Below are positions 29,251 to 37,319 of a stretch of DNA of 64,000 nucleotides, piece after piece. Origin of the DNA: an uncultured Bacilli bacterium (lineage in GTDB: Bacteria; Bacillota_I; Bacilli_A; RF39; UBA660). The notes under the pieces are model-generated. The model made no database searches, was not told the DNA's origin, and was given only the letters and a program-made list of their open reading frames with translations. A program made the translations under genes and the position numbers. The stretch's first letter is position 1. Every line of letters begins with the position of its first letter. The DNA lies in assembly GCA_934168245.1 (NCBI GenBank), contig CAKPMY010000009.1, forward strand, positions 1 through 64,000. The letters are read 5' to 3'.

Positions 29251-29907
29251 ATGATGTATGATGTTCAGAGTCTTAAAGATAATCATGTTAGTAATTATAG
29301 AAAGGCGTTAGTAGAGACTATTAATAATAATACTAATGCTTTGTTTGATGAGGATATATCTTCTTTAATAAAAAAACCACCTTTAGATTCAATGGATTTA
29401 ATAAAATCTAAATTTTTAGATTTGGCTAAGAAGAATAAAATAGTATTGAATGCTGATGTTTTAACTGGAATGGTTGATAGATATAGAGATAAGTGCTTAG
29501 ATGCGTTTGATAAATTAAAAGATATTAGAATTGCTGAGTTATCAAAGATTGTAAATAATTATTCTTTAGAAAAAGATACTGATGTTATTAAAATAAATAA
29601 AAAAGATTTTAATTTGGTTAATAAAAAAATAAAAAGTGAAATGAAAGAGTTAATAAAATTAAATTTAAGTCAGAAAATAATTGCTAAAATTGATGGGTTA
29701 TTTTCTGAAGATATCGATTCAAGTATAGTAAAAAAAATAACAGGAGATGTTAGTAAATATATCAATGGTAATTATCAGAGACAATTATTGGAAAATATTG
29801 ATTTTAAAATATTAGTTAAAGATACTATTTTGATTAATAGTTTCAAAGAACAGAGCGAAAGATATTTATTTACTTTAGAAAATTCACGTATTTTTGATAT
29901 AGAATAG
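29251..29907 (+). CDS. Protein of unknown function, mostly helical
   Basis: 218 residues, Lys-, Asp- and Ile-rich, predicted by eye to be largely alpha-helical. There is no signal peptide or membrane segment and no motif I recognise. AGGAG lies 8 bases before the ATG, so it is likely expressed. It stands between mfd and spoVT, which are adjacent in B. subtilis, so it is an accessory insertion at a conserved junction. A terminator-like hairpin follows. Confidence 0.6.
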   Translation: MMYDVQSLKDNHVSNYRKALVETINNNTNALFDEDISSLIKKPPLDSMDLIKSKFLDLAKKNKIVLNADVLTGMVDRYRDKCLDAFDKLKDIRIAELSKIVNNYSLEKDTDVIKINKKDFNLVNKKIKSEMKELIKLNLSQKIIAKIDGLFSEDIDSSIVKKITGDVSKYINGNYQRQLLENIDFKILVKDTILINSFKEQSERYLFTLENSRIFDIE

Positions 29908-30014
29908 ATATTAAGTATAAAATATTTGAAAAAAGTTGGAAATAAAGAGCAATATATTTTTATTATAAAGATGTTTTTAAGAGACTATTTAGATATAGAA
30001 AACAGTTTTTAATG

Positions 30015-30048
30015 AGACTTTTGTTATATCATTCAATAGTCTTTTTTT
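30015..30048 (+). terminator. Probable terminator after the unknown gene
   Basis: AGTCT (30038-30042) followed by U7 can pair with AGACT (30015-30019). It can also pair with an 8-base arm, AGACTATT, at 29982-29989. Either form gives a terminator. Confidence 0.5.
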
Positions 30049-30087
30049 GTTGTGAAAATCTTTTTAACATTTCTGATTTATACAATT

Positions 30088-30130
30088 AATTTATGGAAAT
30101 ATTTACCAAGGGAATTTATGGAAATATTTA
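30088..30130 (+). repeat. 18-base direct repeat upstream of spoVT
   Basis: AATTTATGGAAATATTTA occurs exactly twice, at 30088-30105 and 30113-30130 (period 25). It is followed at once by TATAAT (30132-30137), and spoVT starts about 80 bases later. The near helical-turn spacing suggests paired operators or an activator site. Confidence 0.6.
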
Positions 30131-30218
30131 TTATAATATAAGTGAGAGACAAAGTTTTTGTATAAAATGCTGTTATTGTAGAGAGAATATTAGTATGAAG
30201 AAAGTGAGGAATAATTTT

Positions 30219-30749
30219 ATGAAGTCAACTGGTGTAGTAAGAAGAGTGGATGATTTAGGAAGAATTGTTATTCCCAAGGAAATTCGACGTACTCTTAGGA
30301 TTCGTGATGGAGAATCATTAGAAATATTTGTTGATAGAGAAATGATTGCTCTAAAGAAATTCTCTAAAATGTCTGATATGAATGAAGTTGCTCAAGAATT
30401 AGTTGAAATAATAAATGCTACTATCAATAAGACTGTATTGATTACAGATCGTGATAGGTTTATTGCTGGTTCTGGTAGTTTAAAGAAAAAATATATAGAT
30501 ACTAATATCTCTAGGTATTTAGAAAGTGTTATGAAAGAAAGAAAGAATATATTTGAAACAAGTGTACATACGGTAGAATTGCATGAAAACGAAAAAGATA
30601 AACTTTCATTTTTGATTCAACCAATTATTATGAATGGAGATGCAGTTGGATTGGTATTAGTTATTTCTGATAAAAATGATATTACACAATTAGATGAAAA
30701 ACTTATTAGTGTAATGGCACAATTTTTAGGAAAACATATTGAAGAATAA
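30219..30749 (+). CDS. spoVT: Stage V sporulation regulator SpoVT
   Basis: AbrB-type transcription regulator of late forespore genes. The swapped-hairpin DNA-binding domain is residues 1-50 (VRRVDDLGRIVIPKEIRRTL). A GAF-like domain (about 60-176) follows, which tells SpoVT from AbrB. 176 residues, close to the 178 of B. subtilis. GAGGA precedes the ATG at 30219; earlier in-frame codons have no ribosome site. The neighbourhood mfd...spoVT is conserved. Confidence 0.9.
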   Translation: MKSTGVVRRVDDLGRIVIPKEIRRTLRIRDGESLEIFVDREMIALKKFSKMSDMNEVAQELVEIINATINKTVLITDRDRFIAGSGSLKKKYIDTNISRYLESVMKERKNIFETSVHTVELHENEKDKLSFLIQPIIMNGDAVGLVLVISDKNDITQLDEKLISVMAQFLGKHIEE

Positions 30750-30767
30750 AAAAAAGTGTGTTATACT
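30739..30767 (+). promoter_or_regulatory. Promoter of the metG T-box transcript
   Basis: TTGAAG (30739-30744), overlapping the end of spoVT, and TATACT (30762-30767), 17 bases apart, with TG one base before the -10. Confidence 0.75.
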
Positions 30768-30773
30768 TTGTCC

Positions 30774-31003
30774 ATATCTCAAATGTTGTGATGAAGAGCC
30801 TGATAACATTGATTTATAAAGAGAACTCTTGGTGGGTGAGAAAGAGGATAAGTTAGTTATTGGGTATGGCTTTTGAACTACTGTATCGATATGTAGGTAT
30901 GGTCGTATATAGGCGTTAACTATTTAAGTGTATAATATCAAGATTATTATAAATAAAGGTGGTACCGCGAGTTGATTCGTCCTTTTGTTATAATAATTTT
31001 TTT
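30774..31003 (+). promoter_or_regulatory. T-box riboswitch, methionine specific
   Basis: The T-box core AAAGGTGGTACCGCGA (30955-30970) is exact. UGGU in the antiterminator fits tRNA ending ACCA, as tRNA-Met does. The specifier position on the 3' side of stem I reads ATG (30866-30868). A long terminator stem (about 30940-30959 with 30981-30999) is followed by a U-run. Uncharged tRNA-Met would favour the antiterminator and let metG be transcribed. Confidence 0.93.
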
Positions 31004-31039
31004 TTGATATTAATACTATATTAGAAAAGGAGTGATATT

Positions 31040-32575
31040 ATGGGAGAAAAGTTTTATATTTCAACAGCAATAGCATATACATCAGGAAAACCACATATAG
31101 GTAATACATATGAAATAGTTCTTGCTGATTCTATTGCTAGATTTAAAAGACAAAGAGGTTTTGATGTATATTTTCAAACTGGTACAGATGAACATGGAAT
31201 AAAGATTGAAGAAAAAGCCAAAGATGCAGGAGTATCACCACAAGAATTTGTAGATGGAGTTGCAAAGCAAATTAAGGATATATGGGATTTGATGAATACA
31301 AGTTATAATAAATTTGTTAGAACAACAGATCCAGAACATGAAAAGATAGTTCAACATATTTTTAAGAAGATGTATGATAATGGAGATATTTACAAAGATG
31401 AATATAAAGGATTATATTGTACTCCTTGTGAATCATTTTGGACTGAGTCTCAATTAGTAGATGGAAAATGTCCTGATTGTGGACGTGAAGTAAAAGAGGC
31501 TAGAGAAGAAGCATATTTCTTTAGATTAAGTAAATATCAGAAGAAACTAGAAGAATATATAGAGGAGCATCCAGACTTTATATTACCAGTTTCTAGAAGA
31601 AATGAAATGTTGAATAATTTTATTAAACCAGGACTACAAGATTTATGTGTATCTAGAACATCATTTAAGTGGGGAATACCTGTTACATTTGATGATGCAC
31701 ATGTTATCTATGTTTGGTTAGATGCTTTGACTAATTATATTACTAATATTGGATATGATGTCGACGGTTCAACTGATCAGTTTAAAAAACTATGGCCTGC
31801 AGATTTACATTTAATAGGTAAAGATATAGTTAGATTCCATTCAATTTATTGGCCTTGTTTCTTATGGTCATTAGGATTAGAAATACCAAAACAAATATAT
31901 GGACATCCTTGGTTATTAATGAATAATGATAAGATGAGTAAATCTAAAGGTAATGTAATTTATGCTGATGAATTAGTAGAAAAATTTGGTATAGATGCTA
32001 TTAGATATTACTTATTACATGAAATTCCTTTTGCTAATGATGGAAATATTACTTATGAATTGGTTATAGAAAAAGTTAATAGTGATTTAGCAAATGTACT
32101 AGGTAATTTAGTACAAAGAACTATTTCAATGGGAAATAAGTATTTTGAAGGAAATGTTACTAATAAAAATATAGTAGAAGAAGTAGATAAACCATTTATT
32201 AATAGTATTAATGAGTTAAATAAGAAAGTAGAAGAAAAGATGAATGGATATCAAACTAGTGATGCTATTACAGAAATCTTTAATGTATTACGTGCAAGTA
32301 ATAAGTATATAGATGATACTACACCTTGGATTTTAGCAAAAGATGAGGCTAATAGAGATAGATTAGAGACAGTTATTTATAACTTGCTAGAGTCTATTAG
32401 AGTTTGTGCTATAATGTTACAACCATTTATGCCAGAGACAAATGAAAAAATACTAAAGCAAATTAATAATACTAAAGAAGAGTTTAATTATATAGAGGAT
32501 AATAAATATGAATTAAATACTCCAGAAGTATTATTCCAAAGAATAGATAAAGAGAAATTCTTTGAAGAACTTTAG
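31040..32575 (+). CDS. metG: Methionyl-tRNA synthetase
   Basis: Class I synthetase that charges tRNA-Met. Motifs are PHIGN (the HIGH site, residues 18-22) and KMSKSKG (about 296). A zinc-binding pair CTPC...CPDC lies in the connective region. 511 residues: it ends after the anticodon-binding helices and lacks the C-terminal tRNA-binding extension present in B. subtilis MetS. A Met T-box directly controls it. Confidence 0.96.
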   Translation: MGEKFYISTAIAYTSGKPHIGNTYEIVLADSIARFKRQRGFDVYFQTGTDEHGIKIEEKAKDAGVSPQEFVDGVAKQIKDIWDLMNTSYNKFVRTTDPEHEKIVQHIFKKMYDNGDIYKDEYKGLYCTPCESFWTESQLVDGKCPDCGREVKEAREEAYFFRLSKYQKKLEEYIEEHPDFILPVSRRNEMLNNFIKPGLQDLCVSRTSFKWGIPVTFDDAHVIYVWLDALTNYITNIGYDVDGSTDQFKKLWPADLHLIGKDIVRFHSIYWPCFLWSLGLEIPKQIYGHPWLLMNNDKMSKSKGNVIYADELVEKFGIDAIRYYLLHEIPFANDGNITYELVIEKVNSDLANVLGNLVQRTISMGNKYFEGNVTNKNIVEEVDKPFINSINELNKKVEEKMNGYQTSDAITEIFNVLRASNKYIDDTTPWILAKDEANRDRLETVIYNLLESIRVCAIMLQPFMPETNEKILKQINNTKEEFNYIEDNKYELNTPEVLFQRIDKEKFFEEL

Positions 32576-32633
32576 AAACAATTTTTGCTAAGAAAAATAA
32601 AATTAGAATGTAAAGATTAGTGTCTAGTATAAG

Positions 32634-32669
32634 AAAAAGAAAGAATAATTAAATATTTTTTCTTTTTTT
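32634..32669 (+). terminator. Intrinsic terminator after metG
   Basis: A 14-pair AU-rich stem (32634-32647 with 32654-32667) and 6-base loop, with the U-run continuing after the stem. Confidence 0.65.
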
Positions 32670-32722
32670 GTGGTATAGTGTAGTTACTTTAGCAGTACAA
32701 ATATATTTATTGGGAGATTATC

Positions 32723-32884
32723 ATGAAAAAAGGTATTTGTAGTGAGTTGTGCTTTGTTTTACTTTTACTTATTTTGGGAGTAAATATTTTATTGGAAAGG
32801 AATATTATAGATATAGGTTATTTCTTGTTTATGTTTCATTCTTATTTATATTTGAAAATATATAGGTGGAAAAGATGCCATTGA
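32723..32884 (+). CDS. Small membrane protein of 53 residues
   Basis: An ATG at 32723 with GGGAGA 6 bases upstream opens 53 codons ending TGA. The peptide starts MKKGICSELCFVLLLLILG, has a hydrophobic helix at about 9-24 and a second apolar stretch at about 31-45, and ends in basic KIYRWKRCH. An extended -10 (TGGTATAGT, 32671-32679) precedes it. No family recognised. It lies alone between metG and tatD. Confidence 0.45.
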   Translation: MKKGICSELCFVLLLLILGVNILLERNIIDIGYFLFMFHSYLYLKIYRWKRCH

Positions 32885-32948
32885 TATGGTGTTTTTTATT
32901 TGGATAAAATTATGGTATTATTATAGGTAGATTGTGTGGAGGTGTTTT

Positions 32949-33701
32949 ATGTTTATTGATACACATTGTCATTTATCTAAGAAAGATTATGAGGATATTG
33001 ATTTAGTTATAAAAAATAATATAGATTCAGGTGTTGATAGAATAATTGTTTCGGCGTGTGAGATAGGGGATTTTGATGAGGCTATTTCATTGTTAGAGAA
33101 ATATGATTCTGTATATTTAACTCTTGGTTTTCATCCTTCTGAGGTTTCTAAAGTTAGTGATAGTGATTTAGAAAAATTAAAGGAACTATTAAAGTTAGAG
33201 AGAGTAGTGGGCGTTGGAGAAATTGGTCTTGATTATCATTATGGTAAAGATGATTATTTGGAACAGATTGATTTATTTGAGAAACAATTAGAAATAGCAG
33301 AAGAAGCAAAGTTACCAGTTGTTATTCATAGTAGAGATGCTGTTAATGATACGATCAATACATTGAAAAAATATAAGGTTTTTGGTGTTATTCATTGTTT
33401 TTCTGGTAGTGTAGAAACTGCTGATATTTATATTAAAATGGGACATAAACTTGGTATTGGGGGAGTAGTTACTTTTAAAAATAGTAATTTATATAAAGTA
33501 GTTGAACATGTAGGACTTAGTAATATAGTTTTAGAAACTGATGCTCCATATTTAGCGCCTGTACCTTATAGAGGGATGCAGAATAGTTCTAAATATATAC
33601 CAATTATTGCTGAAAAGGTTGCTGAAGTTTTAGATGTTTCCTTAGAAGAAGTGGCACAGCAAACTACTTTGAATGCTTGTAATTTGTTTGACTTGAACTA
33701 A
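32949..33701 (+). CDS. tatD: TatD family metal-dependent DNase
   Basis: Amidohydrolase-fold 3'-5' exonuclease. Metal-binding motifs are DTHCHL (residues 4-9), GEIGLDYH, VIHSRDA, IHCFSG and ETDAPYLAP. 250 residues, normal. The ATG at 32949 has GGAGGTG before it. In B. subtilis tatD (yabD) is followed by rnmV and rsmA. Here four accessory genes take that place and rnmV is missing. Confidence 0.94.
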   Translation: MFIDTHCHLSKKDYEDIDLVIKNNIDSGVDRIIVSACEIGDFDEAISLLEKYDSVYLTLGFHPSEVSKVSDSDLEKLKELLKLERVVGVGEIGLDYHYGKDDYLEQIDLFEKQLEIAEEAKLPVVIHSRDAVNDTINTLKKYKVFGVIHCFSGSVETADIYIKMGHKLGIGGVVTFKNSNLYKVVEHVGLSNIVLETDAPYLAPVPYRGMQNSSKYIPIIAEKVAEVLDVSLEEVAQQTTLNACNLFDLN

Positions 33702-33741
33702 TCTTTATGATAATCTTATAAGTATAGTAAGGGTTGATGAT

Positions 33742-34320
33742 ATGAGTGTGATTTCAAATTCGAAATTTGCTAATAAGAGTGTTTATATTTTACTTGGAGC
33801 AATTGTATTATCACTTGGTTTAATATGTTTAATACCGAGTATTTTAGAGAAATTGAATTCTAATGATGTGGAGTTTGTAGGAGATAAAAATACTGTTACT
33901 ATAGGAAATACATTGCCATTAACAGATATAAGTGGGAAGAGCCTTACTGCAAAAGAGGGAATAATAGATGAAGTTAGTTTCTCTGTTAAAGGTGTTGGTG
34001 ATAAGAAAAAGGGTATTTATTATGAAATGTATTTAATTAATAATAGTACTGATGTAGAAATTAATCCTGGATTTGTAAAAGTATATTTAACAGATGGTTA
34101 TAATAAGCCATTTGAATATTATGCTAAGAATTCAGTGCCGGCTTATAAGAGTTTAAAAGTTTCAAATAAGCAGGCTAATGGAAAAATTATATATACTGGT
34201 AATATCAAGGGAGAAGAAATTCAGAATTTTAAACTTAGAGTTTGGCTTGCTGATAACTATGTATTAAATGATTCAGATAGAAGTTTTTCTGGTACTATTA
34301 TGGTTAAGAAGTATGAGTAG
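33742..34320 (+). CDS. Membrane-anchored extracytoplasmic protein, paralogue 1 of 3
   Basis: 192 residues: short cytoplasmic start, one membrane helix (about 13-33), then an outside domain that looks beta-rich. It shares a layout with the next two genes: LPLTDISGK after the helix, then KVYLTD and a late LRVWLAD. The paralogues show IPVTDSVG/LPISDREG, KVYLEK and LRVWMDE/LRMWIDE. I do not know the family. The nearby SipW-type signal peptidase suggests these are its substrates, in the way TasA is in B. subtilis. That is inference. Confidence 0.65.
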   Translation: MSVISNSKFANKSVYILLGAIVLSLGLICLIPSILEKLNSNDVEFVGDKNTVTIGNTLPLTDISGKSLTAKEGIIDEVSFSVKGVGDKKKGIYYEMYLINNSTDVEINPGFVKVYLTDGYNKPFEYYAKNSVPAYKSLKVSNKQANGKIIYTGNIKGEEIQNFKLRVWLADNYVLNDSDRSFSGTIMVKKYE

Positions 34321-34371
34321 AAAGGGAATATTCAAAAGATAGGTTCTTTTAGAATAGTTGTAGAAGGAGTT

Positions 34372-34974
34372 ATGGAGAATAAAAAAAGTGTTTCGAAGAA
34401 AATTTTATTGTTAATATTGTTGATTAGTATTATTATAGTTTTGATAGTAGTGTTGGCATTTGGTTTTTTCTTTAAAGGTAAAAATAATGAAGAGAAGAAA
34501 GATTATAATGCTGGAGTTATTACTATGAATTATTCTGATAGTACTAATTTTAAGATTACTAAGTTAATACCAGTTACAGATAGTGTTGGTATGAATCTTA
34601 ATGATCCTGGGGCATATTATGACTTTATTGTTGATACTAAGATGGAAGATTCTGATGAAGTTTCTTATGAGATAGCGCTTATGATAGATGAAGAAGAGAC
34701 TAATGTGGATGTAAGTCATGTAAAAGTTTATTTAGAAAAACAAGAAAGTGGTTCTTATAGTAAAGTTTTAGCACCAACTATATTTAAAGGAATTAGTAAA
34801 GAGAGTAGTTTTGGTACTCCTAAAGGTGCTATGGTTTTATTTAAAAATAAAGTAGTTAATAATTCTAGTGATAATTATAGATTACGTGTCTGGATGGATG
34901 AGAAAATGGTTGTTGTTCCTAATACTGTTTATACAATTTCTGTAAATGTAGATGTTTATGGGCATGCGGAATAG
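34372..34974 (+). CDS. Membrane-anchored extracytoplasmic protein, paralogue 2 of 3
   Basis: 200 residues with a basic start (MENKKSVSKK), a long hydrophobic helix (about 11-33), then an acidic outside domain. Shared motifs are LIPVTDSVG, KVYLEKQ and LRVWMDEK. AAGGAG is only two bases from the ATG, an unusually tight spacing that may limit translation. Function unknown; see the neighbouring paralogues and signal peptidase. Confidence 0.65.
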   Translation: MENKKSVSKKILLLILLISIIIVLIVVLAFGFFFKGKNNEEKKDYNAGVITMNYSDSTNFKITKLIPVTDSVGMNLNDPGAYYDFIVDTKMEDSDEVSYEIALMIDEEETNVDVSHVKVYLEKQESGSYSKVLAPTIFKGISKESSFGTPKGAMVLFKNKVVNNSSDNYRLRVWMDEKMVVVPNTVYTISVNVDVYGHAE

Positions 34975-34999
34975 TAATTCTATATAGAAAGAGTGTCTT

Positions 35000-35578
35000 A
35001 TGGATAATTCATTGTCAAAACAAATTTTATTAGTAATAATTGGGATAGCTTTGGCGATTATTGCTATAGCGGGAGTGTCTTATGCAATTACGATAGGGGA
35101 TAATTCTTCTAAAAAGGTTAGGTTGATTACAGATAGTTCAAATACTGGGATAGTTATGAATAATACTTTGCCTATTAGTGATAGAGAGGGTATTTTAAGT
35201 AGTAATGTATTTGATTTTTGTACTTTGGCTATGGTAGAGAAGAATTCTTCTGTTAGATATGAAGTGGCATTAGATAAGATTTTGGCAGATAACCATTTGA
35301 ACGATAGTGATGTTAAAATATATTTAGAAAAATTGAATTCTTGGGAGTATGTTGATACTGATATTACTAAGATACCTACGGGATTTATTGCTAATAAAAA
35401 TAGTGATACCTTGACTCCTGTTGGTAGTATGATTTTATATTATGGGGTTTTTAGTAATGATTCTTCTAATGATAAAGAAATGAGTGAATGTTTTAGACTT
35501 AGAATGTGGATTGATGAAGATACGGTTATTAGTAGTTCACCAAGAGAGTTTAAAAGTATGGTTAATATATATTCATAG
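35000..35578 (+). CDS. Secreted or membrane-anchored protein, paralogue 3 of 3
   Basis: 192 residues. A hydrophobic segment (about 8-29) ends GVSYAITIG, which resembles the cleavage region of SipW-dependent signal peptides, so this one may be released. The shared motifs are LPISDREG, KIYLEKL and LRMWIDEDT. Two Cys (in FDFCTL and SECFRL) could form a disulphide. A weak hairpin with a U-run follows. Confidence 0.65.
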   Translation: MDNSLSKQILLVIIGIALAIIAIAGVSYAITIGDNSSKKVRLITDSSNTGIVMNNTLPISDREGILSSNVFDFCTLAMVEKNSSVRYEVALDKILADNHLNDSDVKIYLEKLNSWEYVDTDITKIPTGFIANKNSDTLTPVGSMILYYGVFSNDSSNDKEMSECFRLRMWIDEDTVISSSPREFKSMVNIYS

Positions 35579-35676
35579 GCTTGTAAGAACGTGTAAAGCG
35601 CTCTTTTTTATTGGTAAAATTATAGATTTTTATGTTTGTTACGTATTATAATTGATTTAGATTAGGAGGCAATGTC

Positions 35677-36333
35677 ATGAAGATTCGTGATATTAGGATA
35701 AGAGAAAATTCACAGTATCAAGATGATATGAGTTTCTTTGGAAAAGTTAAGTATATTTTTCATTTCGTGACTCAGGCATTTTTGTATGCTATTTTTGTCT
35801 TTTTTATTGTATTTGGAATTTTTATGGCAGTGTATTTTGGAGATTTACTTTATAATGTTAGTCATGGTAATGGAAAGATGCCGTTATTTGATGCCTATAT
35901 AATTGTTTCTCCTAGTATGGTTCCTACTATTAAGATAGATGATGCTATTGTTGTTAAAAGAGAGACCGGTTCTAAATTGGAGCTTGGAGATATAATTACT
36001 TTTTCTTCTGTGGATCCGTCTTATCCAGGACTTACTGTTACGCATAGAATTGTAAGTAAGGAGAAGAGTAGTTCGGGGAAGTATTTGTTTAGGACTAAAG
36101 GAGACAATAATAGTATTATGGATCCTTCGATAGTTGAGGAAAGTAGAGTATACGGAAAAGTTGTATTGAAAATACCAAAACTTGGTAAAGTTAGGAGATT
36201 TTTAACTACTTCATATGGCTTTTTCTTTGGTATTGTTGTTCCGGCTGTAGCGATAGTTGTTTTTGATGTTTTAAAGTTATTTAGAAAAAAAGATGAAAAT
36301 ATTGTTGAAGAAGAGGAATTAGAAATTATATAA
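35677..36333 (+). CDS. sipW: Signal peptidase I, SipW (ER-type)
   Basis: Membrane protease that removes signal peptides. Catalytic Ser80 lies in VSPSMVPT. The general base appears to be His123 in VTHRIV, not Lys, which marks the archaeal/ER-like SipW class. GDNN follows at about 142. Membrane helices at about 30-55 and near 178-200 flank the catalytic part, and the tail is acidic. AGGAGG precedes the ATG. The gene directly follows three paralogous exported proteins, its likely substrates. Confidence 0.85.
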   Translation: MKIRDIRIRENSQYQDDMSFFGKVKYIFHFVTQAFLYAIFVFFIVFGIFMAVYFGDLLYNVSHGNGKMPLFDAYIIVSPSMVPTIKIDDAIVVKRETGSKLELGDIITFSSVDPSYPGLTVTHRIVSKEKSSSGKYLFRTKGDNNSIMDPSIVEESRVYGKVVLKIPKLGKVRRFLTTSYGFFFGIVVPAVAIVVFDVLKLFRKKDENIVEEEELEII

Positions 36334-36355
36334 TAATTGGCATGGCGGTGATAGG

Positions 36356-37159
36356 TTGGAAAAGTATGATGTTAAGTTTAAGAAAAAATTTGGACAGAAT
36401 TTTTTAAAGGATGTTAGTGTAGTTAAAAGAATAGTTGATTCGGCTAATATCGAGGGAGAATCTTTAGTTATCGAAGTAGGACCAGGTGGGGCTATCATGA
36501 CTAGGGAACTTTCTAAGGTAGCAACTAATGTCTTGGCTTATGAGATAGATTCTGATTTGGAAGATGAACTTGCTAGTAGACTTTATGATTGTAATAACGT
36601 TAGAGTACTGTTTCAAGACTTCTTAAGTTCTAATTTGTGTAATGATATAGATAATTATAGTTATGAAAATTTGTATTTTGTTAGTAATGTTCCATACTAT
36701 ATTACAACACCTATTATTCTTAAATTGATTAGTAGTAAATTACATTTTAAGAAGATAGTTATGATGGTTCAGAAAGAAGTTGGAGTTAGATTTACGACAG
36801 GACCTGGTTCAAAAGATTATGGATCTATTTCAGTGTTGCTCCAATATTACTTTCATGTAAAAAAAGAGTTCTATGTTTCTAGAGGGATGTTTGTACCTGT
36901 ACCAAATGTTGATAGTGTAGTTATATCTTTCGAAGAAAGAACTGATAGAGAAGAAGTATGTGACTTAGAGTTTTTTGAAACTATAGTTAGAAATAGTTTT
37001 CAGTTTAAGAGGAAGACTATTAAAAATAATTTGAAGAAATATGATTTAAGTATTGTTGAAGAGGTTTTGATAAAGCATGGTTTTAATTTGAATACAAGAG
37101 CAGAAGATTTAGAGGTAGTTGTTTTTGTAGATTTGGCTAATGCTTTATACAGGAAATAA
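36356..37159 (+). CDS. rsmA: 16S rRNA dimethyladenosine transferase RsmA (KsgA)
   Basis: Dimethylates A1518 and A1519 in the 3' end of 16S rRNA. Motifs are KKFGQNFLKD, the SAM loop EVGPGGAIMT and the catalytic NVPYYIT (usually NLPY). A TTG start is used: no in-frame ATG exists nearby, GGCGGTGAT lies upstream, and the next residues (EKYDVKFKKKFGQNF) fit the family. 267 residues, slightly short. Confidence 0.93.
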   Translation: MEKYDVKFKKKFGQNFLKDVSVVKRIVDSANIEGESLVIEVGPGGAIMTRELSKVATNVLAYEIDSDLEDELASRLYDCNNVRVLFQDFLSSNLCNDIDNYSYENLYFVSNVPYYITTPIILKLISSKLHFKKIVMMVQKEVGVRFTTGPGSKDYGSISVLLQYYFHVKKEFYVSRGMFVPVPNVDSVVISFEERTDREEVCDLEFFETIVRNSFQFKRKTIKNNLKKYDLSIVEEVLIKHGFNLNTRAEDLEVVVFVDLANALYRK

Positions 37160-37171
37160 GTGGAGTAGAAA

Positions 37172-37308
37172 ATGGCTAAGAAGGATAATTAAGATTTCTT
37201 TATTATTCTTTGATGTCTGGTTCCAGATTTAGTTTTTATGATAATCTAGATAATAAGTATTCATCATATAAAAGAGATAAATTTGAGAGTGGTATTTGTA
37301 TTGAATAG
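37172..37308 (+). pseudogene. Remnant of a paralogue of the next gene
   Basis: An ATG with GGAG upstream starts MAKKDN then stops. After it, in another frame, bases 37201-37308 read YYSLMSGSRFSFYDNLDN...RDKFESGICIE and stop. This matches the C-terminus of the intact downstream protein (YYYDMYNSKYSFYDNVDN...RDNFEGGVC). The region is best explained as a tandem copy that lost most of its middle. Confidence 0.65.
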
Positions 37309-37319
37309 GAGGTACAGCA

